A DNA stretch of 64,000 nt from Gloeopeniophorella convolvens (GCA_022496205.1 WTXD01000001.1:496001-560000); one strand, 5' to 3'; shown: positions 1 through 13,041, numbered from the stretch's first letter. Numbers and translations: made by a program. Notes: a model not told the origin generated them from the sequence alone.

Positions 1-342
1 ATAACGGACGAGCGGGCGAGCTCGATAGACTGGTCGTAGGCAGACTCGACGGTGCGGAGGTCCATGGTCCTTGAGGACAGAAAGGCTAGGCTCAGCAGGT
101 GGACCGAAAGCTAGGGCGCAGATGGCGACGGACACTTTTCGCCAGCGGACAGCGTCCATTCCCTTGACCTGGAGCTCTCCCTCGATCGATGCGCGCTCGC
201 CATCTGCGCCGAGGAAACCTTGCTGGAATCTGAGCGAGTCTGTGGCGGGGATGATGAGGATCTGAGGGTCTGTGCAATGGGGTTCGCCGTCGGAGAGAGC
301 GTCGTCTGTCTGGGCGTCGTATATCGGAGGGGGGGCAGACAT
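1..342 (-). CDS. Arrestin-like protein, N-terminal part (cut by left edge)
   Basis: The start codon is at 342 and the gene runs leftwards off the window, so only about the first 110 residues are visible. The protein opens MSAPPPIYDAQ and continues with ILIIPATDSLRFQQGF, a GELQVKG strand and RWRKV. Further left, another frame reads LRTVESAYDQSIELA. A beta-strand, then RW(R/K)KV, then LR.VESA is typical of the arrestin N domain of fungal alpha-arrestin-like trafficking adaptors. The two parts lie in different frames, so an intron or frame change falls between about 90 and 150. I could not place clean splice sites there. Family assignment is inference from a short segment. Confidence 0.45.
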   Translation of the reverse strand, partial: MSAPPPIYDAQTDDALSDGEPHCTDPQILIIPATDSLRFQQGFLGADGERASIEGELQVKGMDAVRWRKVSVAICALAFGPPAEPSLSVLKDHGPPHRRVCLRPVYRARPLVRY

Positions 343-480
343 TGTGGTTGGGTGGAATCATGGGGCGGAGCGAGGCGGTGAGCTAAATAGTACAGAACGG
401 AGATAAATTACACAACACAGCAAAGAGTCAAGTAAGCAACAAGGTGACCGACGAGTCCTAGTCGACGCCAGCTACACTGA

Positions 481-3400
481 TCAACCGACACGGGCCAAAC
501 TCTCCAACTCTCGGAACATCGAGTCGTCGACGTCCTTCTGGAGCATGACACCCCACACAACCTCCTCCTGGAAACCGCTCAGCGACCCCGTCCCCTTCTC
601 CACCTGGTCCTCCCCGACTTCTCCGTACCCGACCCCGAACGAGAGCACCGCCCCGCCTGTGTTCTGCGACGTGTCAAAGGCGTCGTCGCCGTCGTCGACG
701 AGCTTGAGGGTCTCGACGACGCGTCTTGCGCAGACGGCGAAATATCCGCGCATCTCCTGGGGGACGCCGACGGTGAACTTTCTCACGAGGCGGAACATGA
801 TCTTGACAAAGCCGAGTTGCTGGTCCTTCTTGAGTTCCTCCTTGAGCGACGGAGGCGCCAGGAATGCAATCGCATACAGCGCCATAATGTCCTTTTCGAT
901 GTAGCTTAGCCACGCTTCCCGCTTTGCGATTTGGAAGTCGGCATCCACGATCGGAAGCCGGTGCATCAGGGCTTCGAATAGCTGTCGCAGCCAGGCCGTC
1001 GGGACCGCCTTCGCGATGACCTGCCGGTTCACGTCCGGTTGCCCGAAGCGGCAGAGCACATCCAGCGCCGCGTCCACCAGCAGCGGCGGCTTGGCGTTGG
1101 CGGTCATCCCGGTGAGGAGGAACAACTCGGACGGAATCGTGGTCTCCGCAGAGTCGACCAGGTACGACGCCGTGAGCGCGTAGCCCCGCTGCGCAACCTC
1201 CAGCGCCGCGGGGGACGGGTTGCTTGCATGAGCGATTGATGGAGCCAGGCGGATGGGTCCAGACAGATTCACAAGCAAGTAGAGCACATCACGTCTTATC
1301 GCGACCACGTCTCTGAGCGTCAGCGCGTCAGACGCCGCACGGAGGGTGCCGTCTTGCTTCCGATGGACCTCGCAGACCCGCAGCATGCAAGTCAAGAGGC
1401 GCTCGTGGTTGGCAAGGAACTCGACGTTGTCTGGAACCACGGAAAGATTCCGCATGATGTTGATGATAGCAAGGACAATGTCACCTGGGCGCTGCTTGGG
1501 TCCCAGAAGATCATGATCCTTCAATCCCTGTTTTCGCTCCAGAGTTGCGAACGGTTTGCTGCCGTCTTCGAGGATGGCGTCGACCAGTTCCCTATAAGTG
1601 ACGATCGAGGGCTCGACGGACGCGTCCGGCCCATCTTTCCCCCCGAATGTGATTTCGAGGAGCAGGTCCAGTGCCTCGTCCATAAGGTCGGGGCAGTTTG
1701 CGATGGGGAATCCGCTCGTCCCTTGGCCACGCATGATGGAAAGAAGGGTGAACGTCGTGAGGCCGTAGCCCAGTTCGGTGGAGATCCGCGAACGCAGACT
1801 CATGGTGAGCGAGTCAATGTCGATGTTGCCCCATTCGTCAAGCCCGCGCAGGGTGCGCAGGGATGCGAGGCGACGCTGCTCTTCTGTGATAGCGCGCAGA
1901 TCGCGGCCGCCGGCTGTGTCGATCTCGCGCAGAAGGGGCACGTATTCGACCTTGCGCCGCTGGGGCGTATCTGGCTGCTGCTCAGCTCCGGGGGCAGGCT
2001 TTGGCTGGGTGTCGCCGGCGGGTGGCGCCGAACTGCGATCAGCGGTGGACTGACAGATGTATGGATGCGTCGATTAGCTCGATGCACGTCAACGATCAGG
2101 GAACCACACTGACCGACACTGCTTCCGGAGGATCCGCTGCAACAGCCCACGGTCAGTCCGCGCCAAAAACGCTCCAGACGGCCGCGACGCACTCGTTCTC
2201 TGTCGGACACGTTTCGCCTCCATCTCCGACGCTGTCTTCCTCTTGCGGCTCTCCAGCTCCGCGTCAAACGGCAGCGCCGCATCCTGCGTCTGGTTCTGAA
2301 GACCCAGCTGTGAACCATCTGGGGAAGCTTGGGCGAGGAACGGCTGCGAGATGCTCGATCCAACTCCCGCCAATACGTCGGGAGATTGCAGCGAGGACCC
2401 GGTCGGTAGCATATTGAGGCCGGCGGAGGATTGTCTATGAATCTGCGGAGAGGCGAAGGATGGGTGAGAGGAAAGAGCGGGATTCCCATCCATGTGGGGC
2501 ATCGCTGAAGGTATCATTCCTTGTGCGCCTAAATCCCCGCCGGACAACTGACTTGGCACACCATGCTGTCCTGGCTGTTGTGGCTGTCCGGGCTGGCCCT
2601 GCGCGCCGAGCATTGGACGCTGCTGACTGTTCTTGCGTGTAAACTCTTCGAACGGCAGAAGGATCACTTTGTAGTAGTTCGACAGGATCTGTGCCACGGG
2701 GTGGGCGTTGCCATTCACAACAAAGGTCTCGGGCAGGTCAAAGACCTGGAGAACGGAGGGCCAGAGGCGCTCTTGTGACAGCTTGTGGGGCGTGATTAGC
2801 GTGAGGAGTGCTGAAGGGAGAGATTGGTGCTCACTCTGGCAAAGCCGCCGCTGGAAGCCGCAGTCAGCCACAGCCTGAACAAGTCGACGGGCTTCCCGGC
2901 GAGCATGAACGAGCCGGGCTCGGCGAGGGATGGTTCCAAGGACTTCCATTTCGACTGGGAGGGATCGAATCCAGGAGGGTATGCGATGCCGGTGAGGGCG
3001 GGCGGAAGGGGGTCCTTGCGGGCGAGATGGAAGTTGGCGAGGGTGGTGAGAAACTGGCGCTGCTTTGCCTTGTACTGGGGATTGAGCTGCTGTTGCTGCT
3101 GCGGGGCACGGGCGGCAAGCTGGGCCGGGGCGGCCATGAAGGGGTCGGAGGGCGAGGGAGCGAAGGGGGCGGGCTGCGCGGACGGGGAGTGGTGGGCGAG
3201 GGACTGTGTCTGGGCGGACAGACGGCTCTGGGACGCGGAGAGGGACGAGAGGGGGTCGTGACCAGGCGCAGGCGACGGCGACTGCTGCTGCTGTTGACCC
3301 ACGGACGACATTCCTCCGAGAAAAGATGCCGAGGTTGGACCGCCACCCAGTGTCGACGGTCGGCTCGTCTGCGCCCTCCGTGCAAGTCCTACCGCGCTCA

Positions 3401-3708
3401 GCGCCGCAAACTGTTTCGCAGCCGCCGCGTTCATGTTACTGTTGTTCAGAAATGCAGCCGGGATGTCTGTCGTACTGGCTCCGGGGTTCGGAGAAGCAGG
3501 GACTGGATTGAAACCGCCGGGGAAGGCCTGGCTGCCAGCGCCGCCACGCCCGTTCTGCTGCTGTTGGCTGCGAAACCAGCCTCGTGAACAGTCCTCAAAG
3601 GCACGGCGGAAGCACTTACAGCATCGCCAGGACCTGTTGCTGGGACACGCCCTGGTCTAGCAGCCGCTGGATCTGCTCGCTGTCGAGCCGGTTCGGAGAA
3701 TTGGACAT
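481..3708 (-). CDS. SWI1: ARID-domain SWI/SNF chromatin-remodelling subunit (Swi1 type)
   Basis: Four exons on the minus strand: 3708-3620, 3567-2835, 2781-2114 and 2032-481, giving 1013 residues. It encodes the ARID DNA-binding subunit of the SWI/SNF nucleosome remodeller, which acts in the nucleus. The short N-terminus (MSNSPNRLDSEQIQ) is followed by a Q/P/S-rich stretch. The ARID spans about residues 195-320: FLTTLANFHL, GKPVDLFRLWL, SGGFAR, then LWPSVLQVFDLP and LSNYYKVILLPFE. A low-complexity Q/G/P segment follows. From about residue 520 there is a helical, armadillo-like C-terminal domain containing LREIDTAGGRDL and NIMRNLSVVPDN, as in Swi1/ARID1 proteins. The start is supported by the in-frame exon 1 and the divergent DUF1764 gene only 60 bp away. 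Confidence 0.88.
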
Positions 3709-3768
3709 GGTCAATCAACAAGCGATCGCGCCCACGCTCCCCTCTCCCACACCGCCACCAACATAGAA
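3709..3768. promoter_or_regulatory. 60-bp bidirectional start region between SWI1 and the DUF1764 gene
   Basis: The two start codons face away from each other with only 60 bp between them, so both 5' leaders and core promoters must be within this stretch or overlap coding sequence. It is pyrimidine-rich on the plus strand (runs such as CTCCCCTCTCCC). No TATA box is visible. Confidence 0.5.
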
Positions 3769-4377
3769 ATGCCCTCAGAAATCGACGACATATTCGCTCG
3801 CAAGGGCAAAGCCTCCGTTCCTCCTGCCCCACAGCCCTCTGCGCTCAAGCAGAAAAAGCGGAAAAAACTCCTCGCCCGGACAAAACACGCCGAGCCAAAG
3901 CGCCCGGCCCCCGAGGTTGTTCTTGATCCCTCAACACAAATATCCCAGACAGCCGCATCGAACCCTCCCCCACATGACCGCCTGCCCCCGCCCGCCAAAA
4001 AGCGAAAGGCACCCAAGTCATCAGACACAGGGCTCGACCAGGACAATTTCGGGGACTCTCGCGGAACGGGCCCGCGTAAGCGCTTGCTTTGCCGCCCTGC
4101 CGTCAAGCTCAACCACCTCCAGGGCGCAAGACTGAAGAGGGCTTCTCGATATTCAAGGAGGACGAACTCGGCATATCCGCAGAAGCAGGAGGTGAGCATA
4201 GTCGTGCTATCCTTGAATATGCTCACTTTATTTTGAGGTACTCCGCTGTGTCCCTTTGACTGTAATTGTTGTAGGCCTCTTATTCTTTTCTACTTGCCTG
4301 TAGATCGATTGACCATCCATCCTAGGCTTCTGAATATCTGTCTGATTTACCCAACCCGCGAGCCGCGGTCGATTTGA
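3769..4377 (+). CDS. DUF1764 family protein
   Basis: Exons 3769-4075, 4123-4191 and 4238-4377 give 171 residues. The N-terminus EIDDIFARKGK is the family hallmark. A lysine-rich, proline-rich linker (KQKKRKKLL, PPPAKKRKAP) follows, probably a nuclear or nucleolar localisation signal. Exons 2 and 3 then restore the conserved tail: EEGFSIFKEDELGI, a Gly-Gly at the splice junction, and TPLCPFDCNCC. Family members usually stop soon after this cysteine motif. Here the frame runs about 34 residues further, so the true end may be nearer 4275 or involve another intron. Molecular function of DUF1764 proteins is not established. It pairs head to head with SWI1. Confidence 0.8.
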
Positions 4378-5307
4378 CCATCCCAATCAGCCCACCGCGT
4401 GAAAAATTCTCGGCTCTATCGAAGCCTCCTTGACCACCCATTACCACGGTCTTTGGAGGTCAATGTGTAGCCAACAAGGACGCCCATTTCCCCCTCTCCG
4501 TTGCTGCCAGAGCGTCTTGTCTGGACAGCATTCTACTCCTTTTGGTTTCAGGGGGCACATTTCATCTTACTTCACTATGCCACATCACACCCAGGCAATT
4601 GCTGTTCGCCCGCCCGCCTTCAATTGTGCTTCTGAGACATCGATCCGTGTCCAGCTCTTCCCGACAATGCCCCTGGGAACGACTGGAACTGTCTGCCCTT
4701 GTTATCCCAGTGAACACCCGCGATGCGTCGCCATGTGCTCGATTGAAGCTACTTTTATCGACGTGGCAAACGCGGTAATCAGGCCAGGCCTTTGTGGACT
4801 CCTGCAAATGTATTTCATGGTCACAACAATGACTCCATACTGGTGGTATATGGTTCTTGACCAGCGCGTCGCATCTGCATGATGGAGCACTTCAATTGAA
4901 AGACCACCACGTGTAGCGTACAACACCTGACTGTATTTAGCGGTGAACCGCCGACAATGATATCTACTACCGTCTTCTCGGCACCTGCTCGCACGTGTGC
5001 GCTCGAAAACAGCCCATAACTTTCTGCAAAGTCAATACGCCGGGGCCCGATCTTGGGATATTCACATGATACCGAGCGAGTCCAGAAGTTGAGCACGTCG
5101 CTCGCAGCCCTGGGCTACCATCCAGGCAGCGTAACTTAGCGACGATAGTGTATAGAACGTCGAGCATGGAAGCGATGTGCCGGTGCTGGCGGAGCTCCTT
5201 TAAGCGCCAAAAGCCAGTGGGGATATGCAGCCTGTCCAAATCCCTTGCGGTCGCACTCGTCGCACTCGTCGGCTGCTGATACTGTACCCGTCTTGCACAT
5301 CGTCAGC
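4378..5307. other. Intergenic region, no supported gene
   Basis: About 930 bp separate the DUF1764 gene from the next start. A plus-strand open frame at 4430-4882 has cysteine- and histidine-heavy composition, no recognisable motif and no splice-supported extension, so I do not call it. The right part presumably holds the promoter of the D-2-hydroxyglutarate dehydrogenase gene. Confidence 0.5.
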
Positions 5308-7159
5308 ATGTTCTATTCAAGGTCATCTGCAAGCCGGCTCGCTCGCTGTGCTGCTAGGAGATGGCAGCACACCTCGACACGCCCCGCGCTCAACTCTGTC
5401 ACCACCGATGACCTCACTCACTTTGCACAGTTCCTCCCTCCAAGCGCCATCCTTTCTACGCTCCCCCCGGTGTCTATCGCCTCATCAGAGATCGATCAGT
5501 ACAATACAGACTGGATGGGGAAGTACCGCGGCAAAGCAACGACCGTCCTGCGCCCACAGACAGTGGAGCAGGTCAGCAAAATCCTGAAGCGGTGTTACGA
5601 GCGGCGCATAGGCATCGTACCGCAAGGCGGCAATACAGGGCTTGTTGGGGGGAGCGTGCCTCTGGGAGACGAGCTCGTGTTGAGCCTGAACAACATGACC
5701 AAGGTGCGATCCTTTGACCCCGTGTCAGGTGCGTCACATCGAACTCTTTCGTGAATCGCGCTGAATCCTTTGCCTTGATCTAGGAGCGCTGGTCGCCGAT
5801 GCAGGGTGCATTCTGGAGGCTCTCTCAGAGCACATCGCGCCGCACAGCCACATCATGCCTCTGGATTTGGGGGCTAAAGGCAGGTGCATACAGACATGTC
5901 TTTGTTGAATGCCCGCGCCGTTGTTGATGTATCTTTCAGTTGTCAGATAGGCGGTAACGTTTCAACGAATGCTGGGGGGCTTCGTCTTTTGAGATATGGT
6001 TCCTTGCACGGAAGCGTTCTTGGTCTCGAAGTCGTGTTACCTGACGGAACCATTTTGGATACCCTCTCTACACTGCGCAAGGACAACACGGGTATGCCCG
6101 TACCGTTCTCAAGCCAATGTCAGATGCTCACTGCTGACAGGATACGATCTCAAGCAACTCTTCATCGGCGCTGAGGGCACACTCGGCGTGGTCACTGGCG
6201 TCTCCATTCTCACCCCTCCTGCTCCGCGAGCCGTCAACAATGTCATCTTAGCACTTCCATCATTCGAGAACGTCCTTCCGCTCTTCAAACTAGCACGAGG
6301 ACACCTTTCCGAAATCCTTTCAGCGTTTGAGTTCATTGATAGGACTGCGTACGAACTGGCAGTGAAGCATGGCCAAGGGAAAGCATTGAGTGACGAAGAT
6401 ATCGAGGGTGCGCAGTGTTTTGTCCTGCTCGAAACAAGCGGAGGCAAGAAGGAGCACGATGAAGAGGTTCGCATCTCACTTGATGAAGCGACTGTCGCTG
6501 ACAACCTGGCCCAAAGAAACTCACCAGCCTCCTTGAGACACTTCTGGAATCCGACACGCCGTTGATCAGCACAGGCGTGCTTTCGCAGTCTCCGAGTCAA
6601 TTCGCCTCGCTGTGGAAGCTACGCGAGGGTGTGACGGAGGCTGTTTCCAAGGAGGGTAAGGCTTACAAGTACGATATCTCGGTCCCCCTCGCTTCCTTCA
6701 AGGAAGTGGTGGATACCACAAGGGAGCACTTGCGAAGCAAGGGTGTGCTGCACGAGAATGCAGTGAAACACGTAATTGGCTACGGCCATGTTGGTGACGG
6801 TGAGTTCGCGGTTCCGTTTGGGCCTTTGCTTCCCACTGACTTTCATTCACATGCAGGCAATTTACATCTTAACGTGGTAGCTGCCGCCTACACTCCGGAG
6901 ATCGAAGCAGCGTTAGAGCCATTCGTCTACGAGCTCGTTGGTAAGTCCAGAGACGCCGCAGCCTCTAGTACTCATCGGGACGCTTGTCTGTCTTTCAGCC
7001 TCGTACAAGGGCTCGGTGTCGGCGGAGCATGGCATCGGGGCCATGAAGACACACGCGATGCATTACTCGAGATCGCCCGCTGCCATTGACATGATGAAGA
7101 AGATCAAGCAGGTATTCGATCCACATGGTATCATGAACCCTGGGAAGGTTCTCGAGTAG
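5308..7159 (+). CDS. D2HGDH: Mitochondrial D-2-hydroxyglutarate dehydrogenase (FAD-linked)
   Basis: Seven exons: 5308-5728, 5784-5883, 5940-6091, 6141-6466, 6517-6799, 6857-6940 and 6999-7159; 508 residues. It oxidises D-2-hydroxyglutarate to 2-oxoglutarate, passing electrons through FAD. The start at 5308 gives an Arg/Ser-rich, acid-free leader ([19 protein letters not shown]) expected for mitochondrial import; an in-frame upstream ATG at 5245 is less likely. The FAD-binding PCMH domain shows [14 protein letters not shown] and [12 protein letters not shown]. The substrate domain shows [29 protein letters not shown] (exon junction) and [10 protein letters not shown] near the C-terminus, ending NPGKVLE. 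D-lactate dehydrogenases are close relatives, but this motif set fits the D2HGDH/Dld2 branch best. Confidence 0.9.
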
Positions 7160-7325
7160 TGTCCGAGTGTCGGTGTCTCTACAGTATTTAGTTGTCGTCG
7201 TAGTTCAGTTGAACCCGAGTCGAATGCCAGTGTTGTGGCTGCACCTAACCTTATTCTAGCTCCGACATAACCCCCAACCCCATTACGAGTCTTGCTTGCA
7301 CTATCCCCTCAAGTCGCACGTCCAG

Positions 7326-9193
7326 ATGGTACAGTCTTCAATTTCCATCTGTGCGAGCAACAAATAATGCGCGTTCGAACCCTGCCAGCCAATATTCCAA
7401 GACAGCAACGGGATAGCCGTAAAATTTTTCATCCAGAAGGACCTCCCGACCGAGCTGCAGGCTGAGCTATGTGAGACAATCACAGTACGTACTACACCCG
7501 CACACCATTCGATGCCACGTCCCTCAGGCTGCGTTCCATTGACAGGCTCTCGGCGGGCGTGTTGAAGCCAAGGTCCCGCGCCAAGGTTTTGTGCTCATTC
7601 AACCGAACACCAACGAAGCGGAACGCCTCAAGTTGTGCTGGGACAGCTCGGACCGTCCGGACAGGCATTTCGTTCCATACACCTACGTGGAGGCATGCAA
7701 AATTGCGGGCATGTTGTTGAAGCAAATATTCATTGAGAATGGAGAGGCAATCAAGTTTCACATTGACTCTAGCATCGCGAACATAAACGCCCGTGCCGCG
7801 CTCAGCGCCAGGGTTATGGTTGGTCATTCCGCGCTTGCATCTCGGCACGGGGGAACGCCTACTGACGACTCGATCTCAGCATTCTGGAGGCGACCCGAGT
7901 GCATCCGCTCAGACAGCACGAGTCATCCTCGCGGACCCCAACACCGAAATCTTTCATCATTTAGTGAAGAGCTACCAAGGCGTACCAGGCAAATACGTCG
8001 AATCATATCTATGGGTCAAGAAATGCGTCGAGAAAGGTGCGGTTGTGTACACGCCGCTCGTGTACAAGAATCCCGGAGGGCGGCGGCCGGGTGAAGAGTG
8101 CGTGTCGTCTTGGGAATCTGCCGCGTGTGGCTGACGGGGTTCACAGGAGGACCCAGTTCACGGAAGAGGATGAAGAGCACCTCTGCAATTGGATCGCTGA
8201 TAAAATCCCCTACAAGGAGACTGGAGGCAGGACCGGTAACAGGTTGTACCAGCAGCTCTGCGACATGGTGCGAGACATTGGCCCGTCGTCATTCTTTCAC
8301 CGCCTTACTCCAACACAGGCAAGCGACCCAGAGTACGCGTGGGTCACTCGGCATACGTGGCAATCTTGGCGTGAACGCTACAAGAAGAACTCACAGCGTC
8401 TGGACACGATGATCCAGGTTCTTGTTGAGCAGAAGAAGCCCACGCCCGGCGAGAAAGGCCAATATGGCTATGTCCGCAAGCCCGAGGAGAAGCCAAGAAG
8501 GAACCGAAAGCGCAAGGAAGACGGCACGGGCGCAGGGCCCTCCAACGATGATGACTTCCTCCAGCTTGCACCTCCGCATCCAATGGCTATGACTATGCAC
8601 ATGGCTATGCCACCTCAGGAAGGGCACCCTGGAATACCATTTCCGCCGATGTCAGTCGAGATGTGCTCACAGCCGCATCCACTGCACGCGCTCCCACCCC
8701 ACCTGAATCATGTGCAGGCACCACCTGGTGTCCCCATTGACCCCTGCATCCCCCAAAACGGCGCGGTCGTTATACGGAAAAGCCCCGCCGAAGAAGAGAT
8801 GGAGGAAGAGGCGGAATGGGAGGTCAAGGTCGGTAGCGACCCGCCACCGATGTGGGGAAAGCGTAAATCCAGCGAGGATCAAGGCGAGCCTGGGAAGAGA
8901 CCCAGAATAGAGTGTGTCACCCGAGCCCCTGCGCCGCTTAATTGCTGACAGAGGGCTACAGTGAGCAACAAAACGGGCACCCGGCCAATGGTGGGATGCA
9001 ACCGAATGGGCCCCCTACTCTTCACGTTGTTGACCAGAGCATCCTGGATATCGCGCGCGAGTTCCGGTTCACGGTCGAAGAAGTCCAAGAATATTACGAC
9101 TGCTGCGGCGCGATGGACCGCACACGGGCGCGTTTCAAGAAGATGCGTGACACCTTAATGGCCTTGGAAGACGACACCGACCAAGCCGCGTAG
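7326..9193 (+). CDS. RAP1: Telomere protein RAP1 (BRCT + Myb)
   Basis: Proposed exons: 7326-7328, 7389-7484, 7546-7818, 7880-8097, 8147-8911 and 8962-9193; 528 residues. Rap1 binds telomeres or their shelterin proteins. An N-terminal BRCT-type region begins PIFQDSNGIAVKFFIQ and continues in exon 3 (GGRVEAKVPRQGFVLIQP, FVPYTYVEACKI). Exon 4 holds the second half of the region (ILADPNTEIFHHLV, YLWVKKCVEKG). A Rap1-type Myb domain opens exon 5: FTEEDEEHLCNWIADKIP, HTWQSWRERYKK. A basic segment, a proline/methionine-rich linker and a short helical C-terminus (DQSILDIAREFRFTVEEVQEY) follow. The first coding exon, a lone ATG before a GTACAG donor, is the weakest part of the model. Confidence 0.82.
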
Positions 9194-9624
9194 GTCGAGG
9201 GCGGGTTCGGCCTATGTACCATATGTATGTAATATATTCTGCGCTGGTTGCGCGTTGGCTCTGTATCCTGGGGGGCCTTGACTTATTCCTACATGTCATT
9301 ATTATCTGTATTCTTAGTACAGTAAACAGTCTGAGCCTTGGGTATAGGCATCACTGCGCGAAGGAAATTCCGCAGTGTGAGGTTACTCCATGTCTGTGAG
9401 CAACTCACGATCTGCGAGTCGCGCGGGAGCAGTGGGTGAACTGAAGGGCTTCCGCCGTCTGCACGAGGCACGTCGGTAATGCGAATAATGACTAGACAGT
9501 ATACGCACCTTTCCCCTGCCGCCACAGATGGAAAGGAACCGAACATGTCTGGGTGTTTCGGAGTCGGCGCCTCGCTGTGGCGGATCCTCAGTCACTGGTC
9601 GAAACTACATAATCCTATGTGTGC
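9194..9624. other. Convergent intergenic region
   Basis: About 430 bp between the 3' ends of RAP1 (plus) and the CDK11-like kinase (minus). It should hold both 3' untranslated regions. No coding motif, RNA gene or repeat was recognised. Confidence 0.5.
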
Positions 9625-10841
<1,217 letters not shown>

Positions 10842-11005
10842 GGAGAGACAAGATCTACTTGTTCCCCCGCGCGTCGTCCGCTCCGAGTCTCGTGCGTCGA
10901 TCGCGGCTCCGCGTCCCGTGGCCGTGGCGACGGGCGCGTACTCGGAAGAGGGCGCAACGCTCACCATTCCCTGACCCCCCCGCGTGCGCACGCGACATCG
11001 GATCC

Positions 11006-12107
11006 ATGGGGGCAGGCTACATATTCTCCTTGCAACCCACCTTCACTCAGGGACTCATCATCGGCCAGTTCTCGATCCTTGCACTGCTAGCAGTTGTCCT
11101 CAAATACCTCTTCTTGGACGCCGAACCCTCACAGAGGACATCCTCCTACCGACCCCATGCGGACCGCGAGGCTCCCGCATTACAGCCCGCGCTGGTGCTG
11201 AACCAGATCGAAAAGGACACTGTGCAGAGCGAGTCAGAATCGACCGAGTGGGTCAACACTCTCCTTCTCCAGGTGTGCATGTATTATCGCCGCACCTCCG
11301 GGCACGACGCATGAACTCGACGCTGGCACCCAGATCGCAAACGTATATCGCTCCAAGCTGAGGGACGACTTACCGGGTGCTGAGGGTGACGAGATTCTGC
11401 GCCGGCGTGTCGAGGACTTTGCAAATCGCACGAGGCCTGCGGGCATCTTGGTTTGTCCCTTCCTTCGCCGGTTCCGCTGGGAGGGTTCACAGCCCTGTGA
11501 CAGGACCGGATACAGGTCCATTCTGTACAACTCGGTGCGTCGGCGCCTCGGCTTTCTGATGCGCAGTCGACACCTGCCGCAGGCGCGGACTCGACAGAGA
11601 TGGTGAATTGTTTCGTTCATTCCCGTCGCGTGACGGCGTTGACCTGGCTTGCAGAGCGAGTTCGACGTGACATACAAAGACAACGTCTCCATCTCCCTGT
11701 CGACTGCGTACCTCTTCAACTACCCGACATTCGGGTTTGCCCGCTTGCCCGTATCCGTCACCATTTCACTTTCTGTGTTTTCATGCCACGTGAGTCCCCT
11801 TAGCACACAAGCGGTTATCGTTTCTCAGCCCAGGCAGATCTTCGTCGCACCACCTTCGCCTTCATCTCCAGCTCCAGCGCTGACACTCACCATGCCTCCG
11901 ACCTTCACCCTAGACCTCAGGTCTACGTCCCTTTTGGGGAGCCGTGCGAAGCTCGCAGACGTCCCCAAATTACACGAATTGATTGATGGTCAGATTCGAC
12001 GCGCCCTCATTCAGCGAGGTACCTGGAAGATTGTGCTTCCAGGCCTCTCTATTGTCGAGGAAGTGAAGAAAGAAGTGGATAGGGAGCTCGAGAGAGGCCT
12101 TCCTTGA
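11006..12107 (+). CDS. MMM1: ERMES subunit Mmm1 (ER-mitochondria tether)
   Basis: Exons 11006-11272, 11334-11450, 11504-11602 and 11655-12107; 311 residues. Mmm1 is the ER-anchored subunit of the ER-mitochondria encounter structure and transfers phospholipids through its SMP domain. A lumenal N-terminus is followed by one membrane span (about residues 17-36, LIIGQFSILALLAVVLKYLF). The SMP domain then shows EWVNTLLLQ, YRSKLRDDLPG, DNVSISLSTAYLFNYP, FARLPVSVTISL, LDLRSTSLLGSRAKLADVPKLHELI and RGTWKIVLPGL. A stretch with GT...AG signals at 11790-11828 (or to 11837) lies in frame, so either splice form is open. The divergent CDK11 start lies 164 bp away. Confidence 0.9.
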
Positions 12108-12271
12108 TTCCGCCCGTAGATCCTGAACGTACTATTTTATGATCTTAACGTTACGTAATGCGTAATCCAGCCTCAACTTTCACCACCCACGAGTTGTCCG
12201 AGTCTGTGCATAGCACCAACGGGTCCATTACAATCCAGAGTTTCTGTAACATCAACTGTCTCTCTGCGAAG

Positions 12272-12850
12272 ATGGCTTCTTTGACATCAAACATTATCTT
12301 CGATGACATTTTCACTATTGAGGCGATTGACAAAGATGGAAAGAAGTTCGACAGAGGTGCGTCCAACAGTACGGCCGCCGCGCTGAGTACTTAGGTTTCC
12401 CAGTGTCCCGACTCGCAGCAAAGTCAAGAAACTATGGGATGGACCTAACATTAGACTATAACGTCGAGCTCTTCCCTCTTAGCGTCGGTCAAAGCGTGGC
12501 CTTAGCCTTGGCAAGCTCTCTGGCGCGGGGCCCCGCAGGCTCGCAAGGGGCAGACGGTGTTGAAGAGGAAGAGAGGGACCGAGACGTCTGGAGGCCCGAT
12601 GGTAAGGGCCGGAGAGGACTGGAGGATGACTACGACTATGTGATGTACGGCAAGGTATATCGGTTCGACCCAGGGAACCAGGAGACAGTGTACGTCCCTC
12701 TTCGTCTCATCTGCGATATTGCTGAGGCAGTCGGTTTTCAGGACCGCCTACGCGTCGTTCGGAGGTCTTCTCATGTCCCTATCAGGATCGTTCCGCCATA
12801 TGGCGAACGTTGTACTCGGAGACCCAGTGTATCTGCTGATGCGGAAGTGA
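12272..12850 (+). CDS. RPB8: RNA polymerase I/II/III shared subunit Rpb8
   Basis: Exons 12272-12356, 12404-12689 and 12742-12850; 159 residues. Rpb8 is a small OB-fold subunit common to all three nuclear RNA polymerases. MASLTSNIIFDDIF and IDKDGKKFDRVSR (across intron 1) are followed by YGMDLTLDYNVELFPLSVG, an acidic insert, DYVMYGKVYRF, then ASFGGLLMSLSG and the C-terminal VYLLMRK. Each matches the conserved order of the family, and length is normal. An upstream in-frame ATG at 12158 exists, but the 12272 ATG gives the usual Rpb8 N-terminus. Confidence 0.93.
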
Positions 12851-13041
12851 CTTCCCATTTATAGACTCACTCCTCCCAGCGTCCTTTCCTCATACTTGTA
12901 TGTCCATCGGCCAGCATTCTTGATCTACTAGTGACATAGATTTCACAAATAGCGCGTCTGACATCGCGCGCAGAGCTTTTAGAAAATCGGGCACGCTCGA
13001 TCGAAGGTGTTTTCATAACACACAATCATACACGCTAGTCC

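Noticed and set aside
1354..2112. 252-codon frame antisense to SWI1
   Set aside because: It mirrors the GC-rich codons of the real exon on the other strand and has no recognisable domain.
4430..4882. 150-codon open frame upstream of the D2HGDH gene
   Set aside because: No motif, no splice-supported extension and unlikely amino-acid composition; it lies where a promoter is expected.
7373..7381. GTTCGAACC, resembling a tRNA T-loop
   Set aside because: Flanking bases do not form a T-stem or acceptor stem; it lies in the proposed first intron of RAP1.
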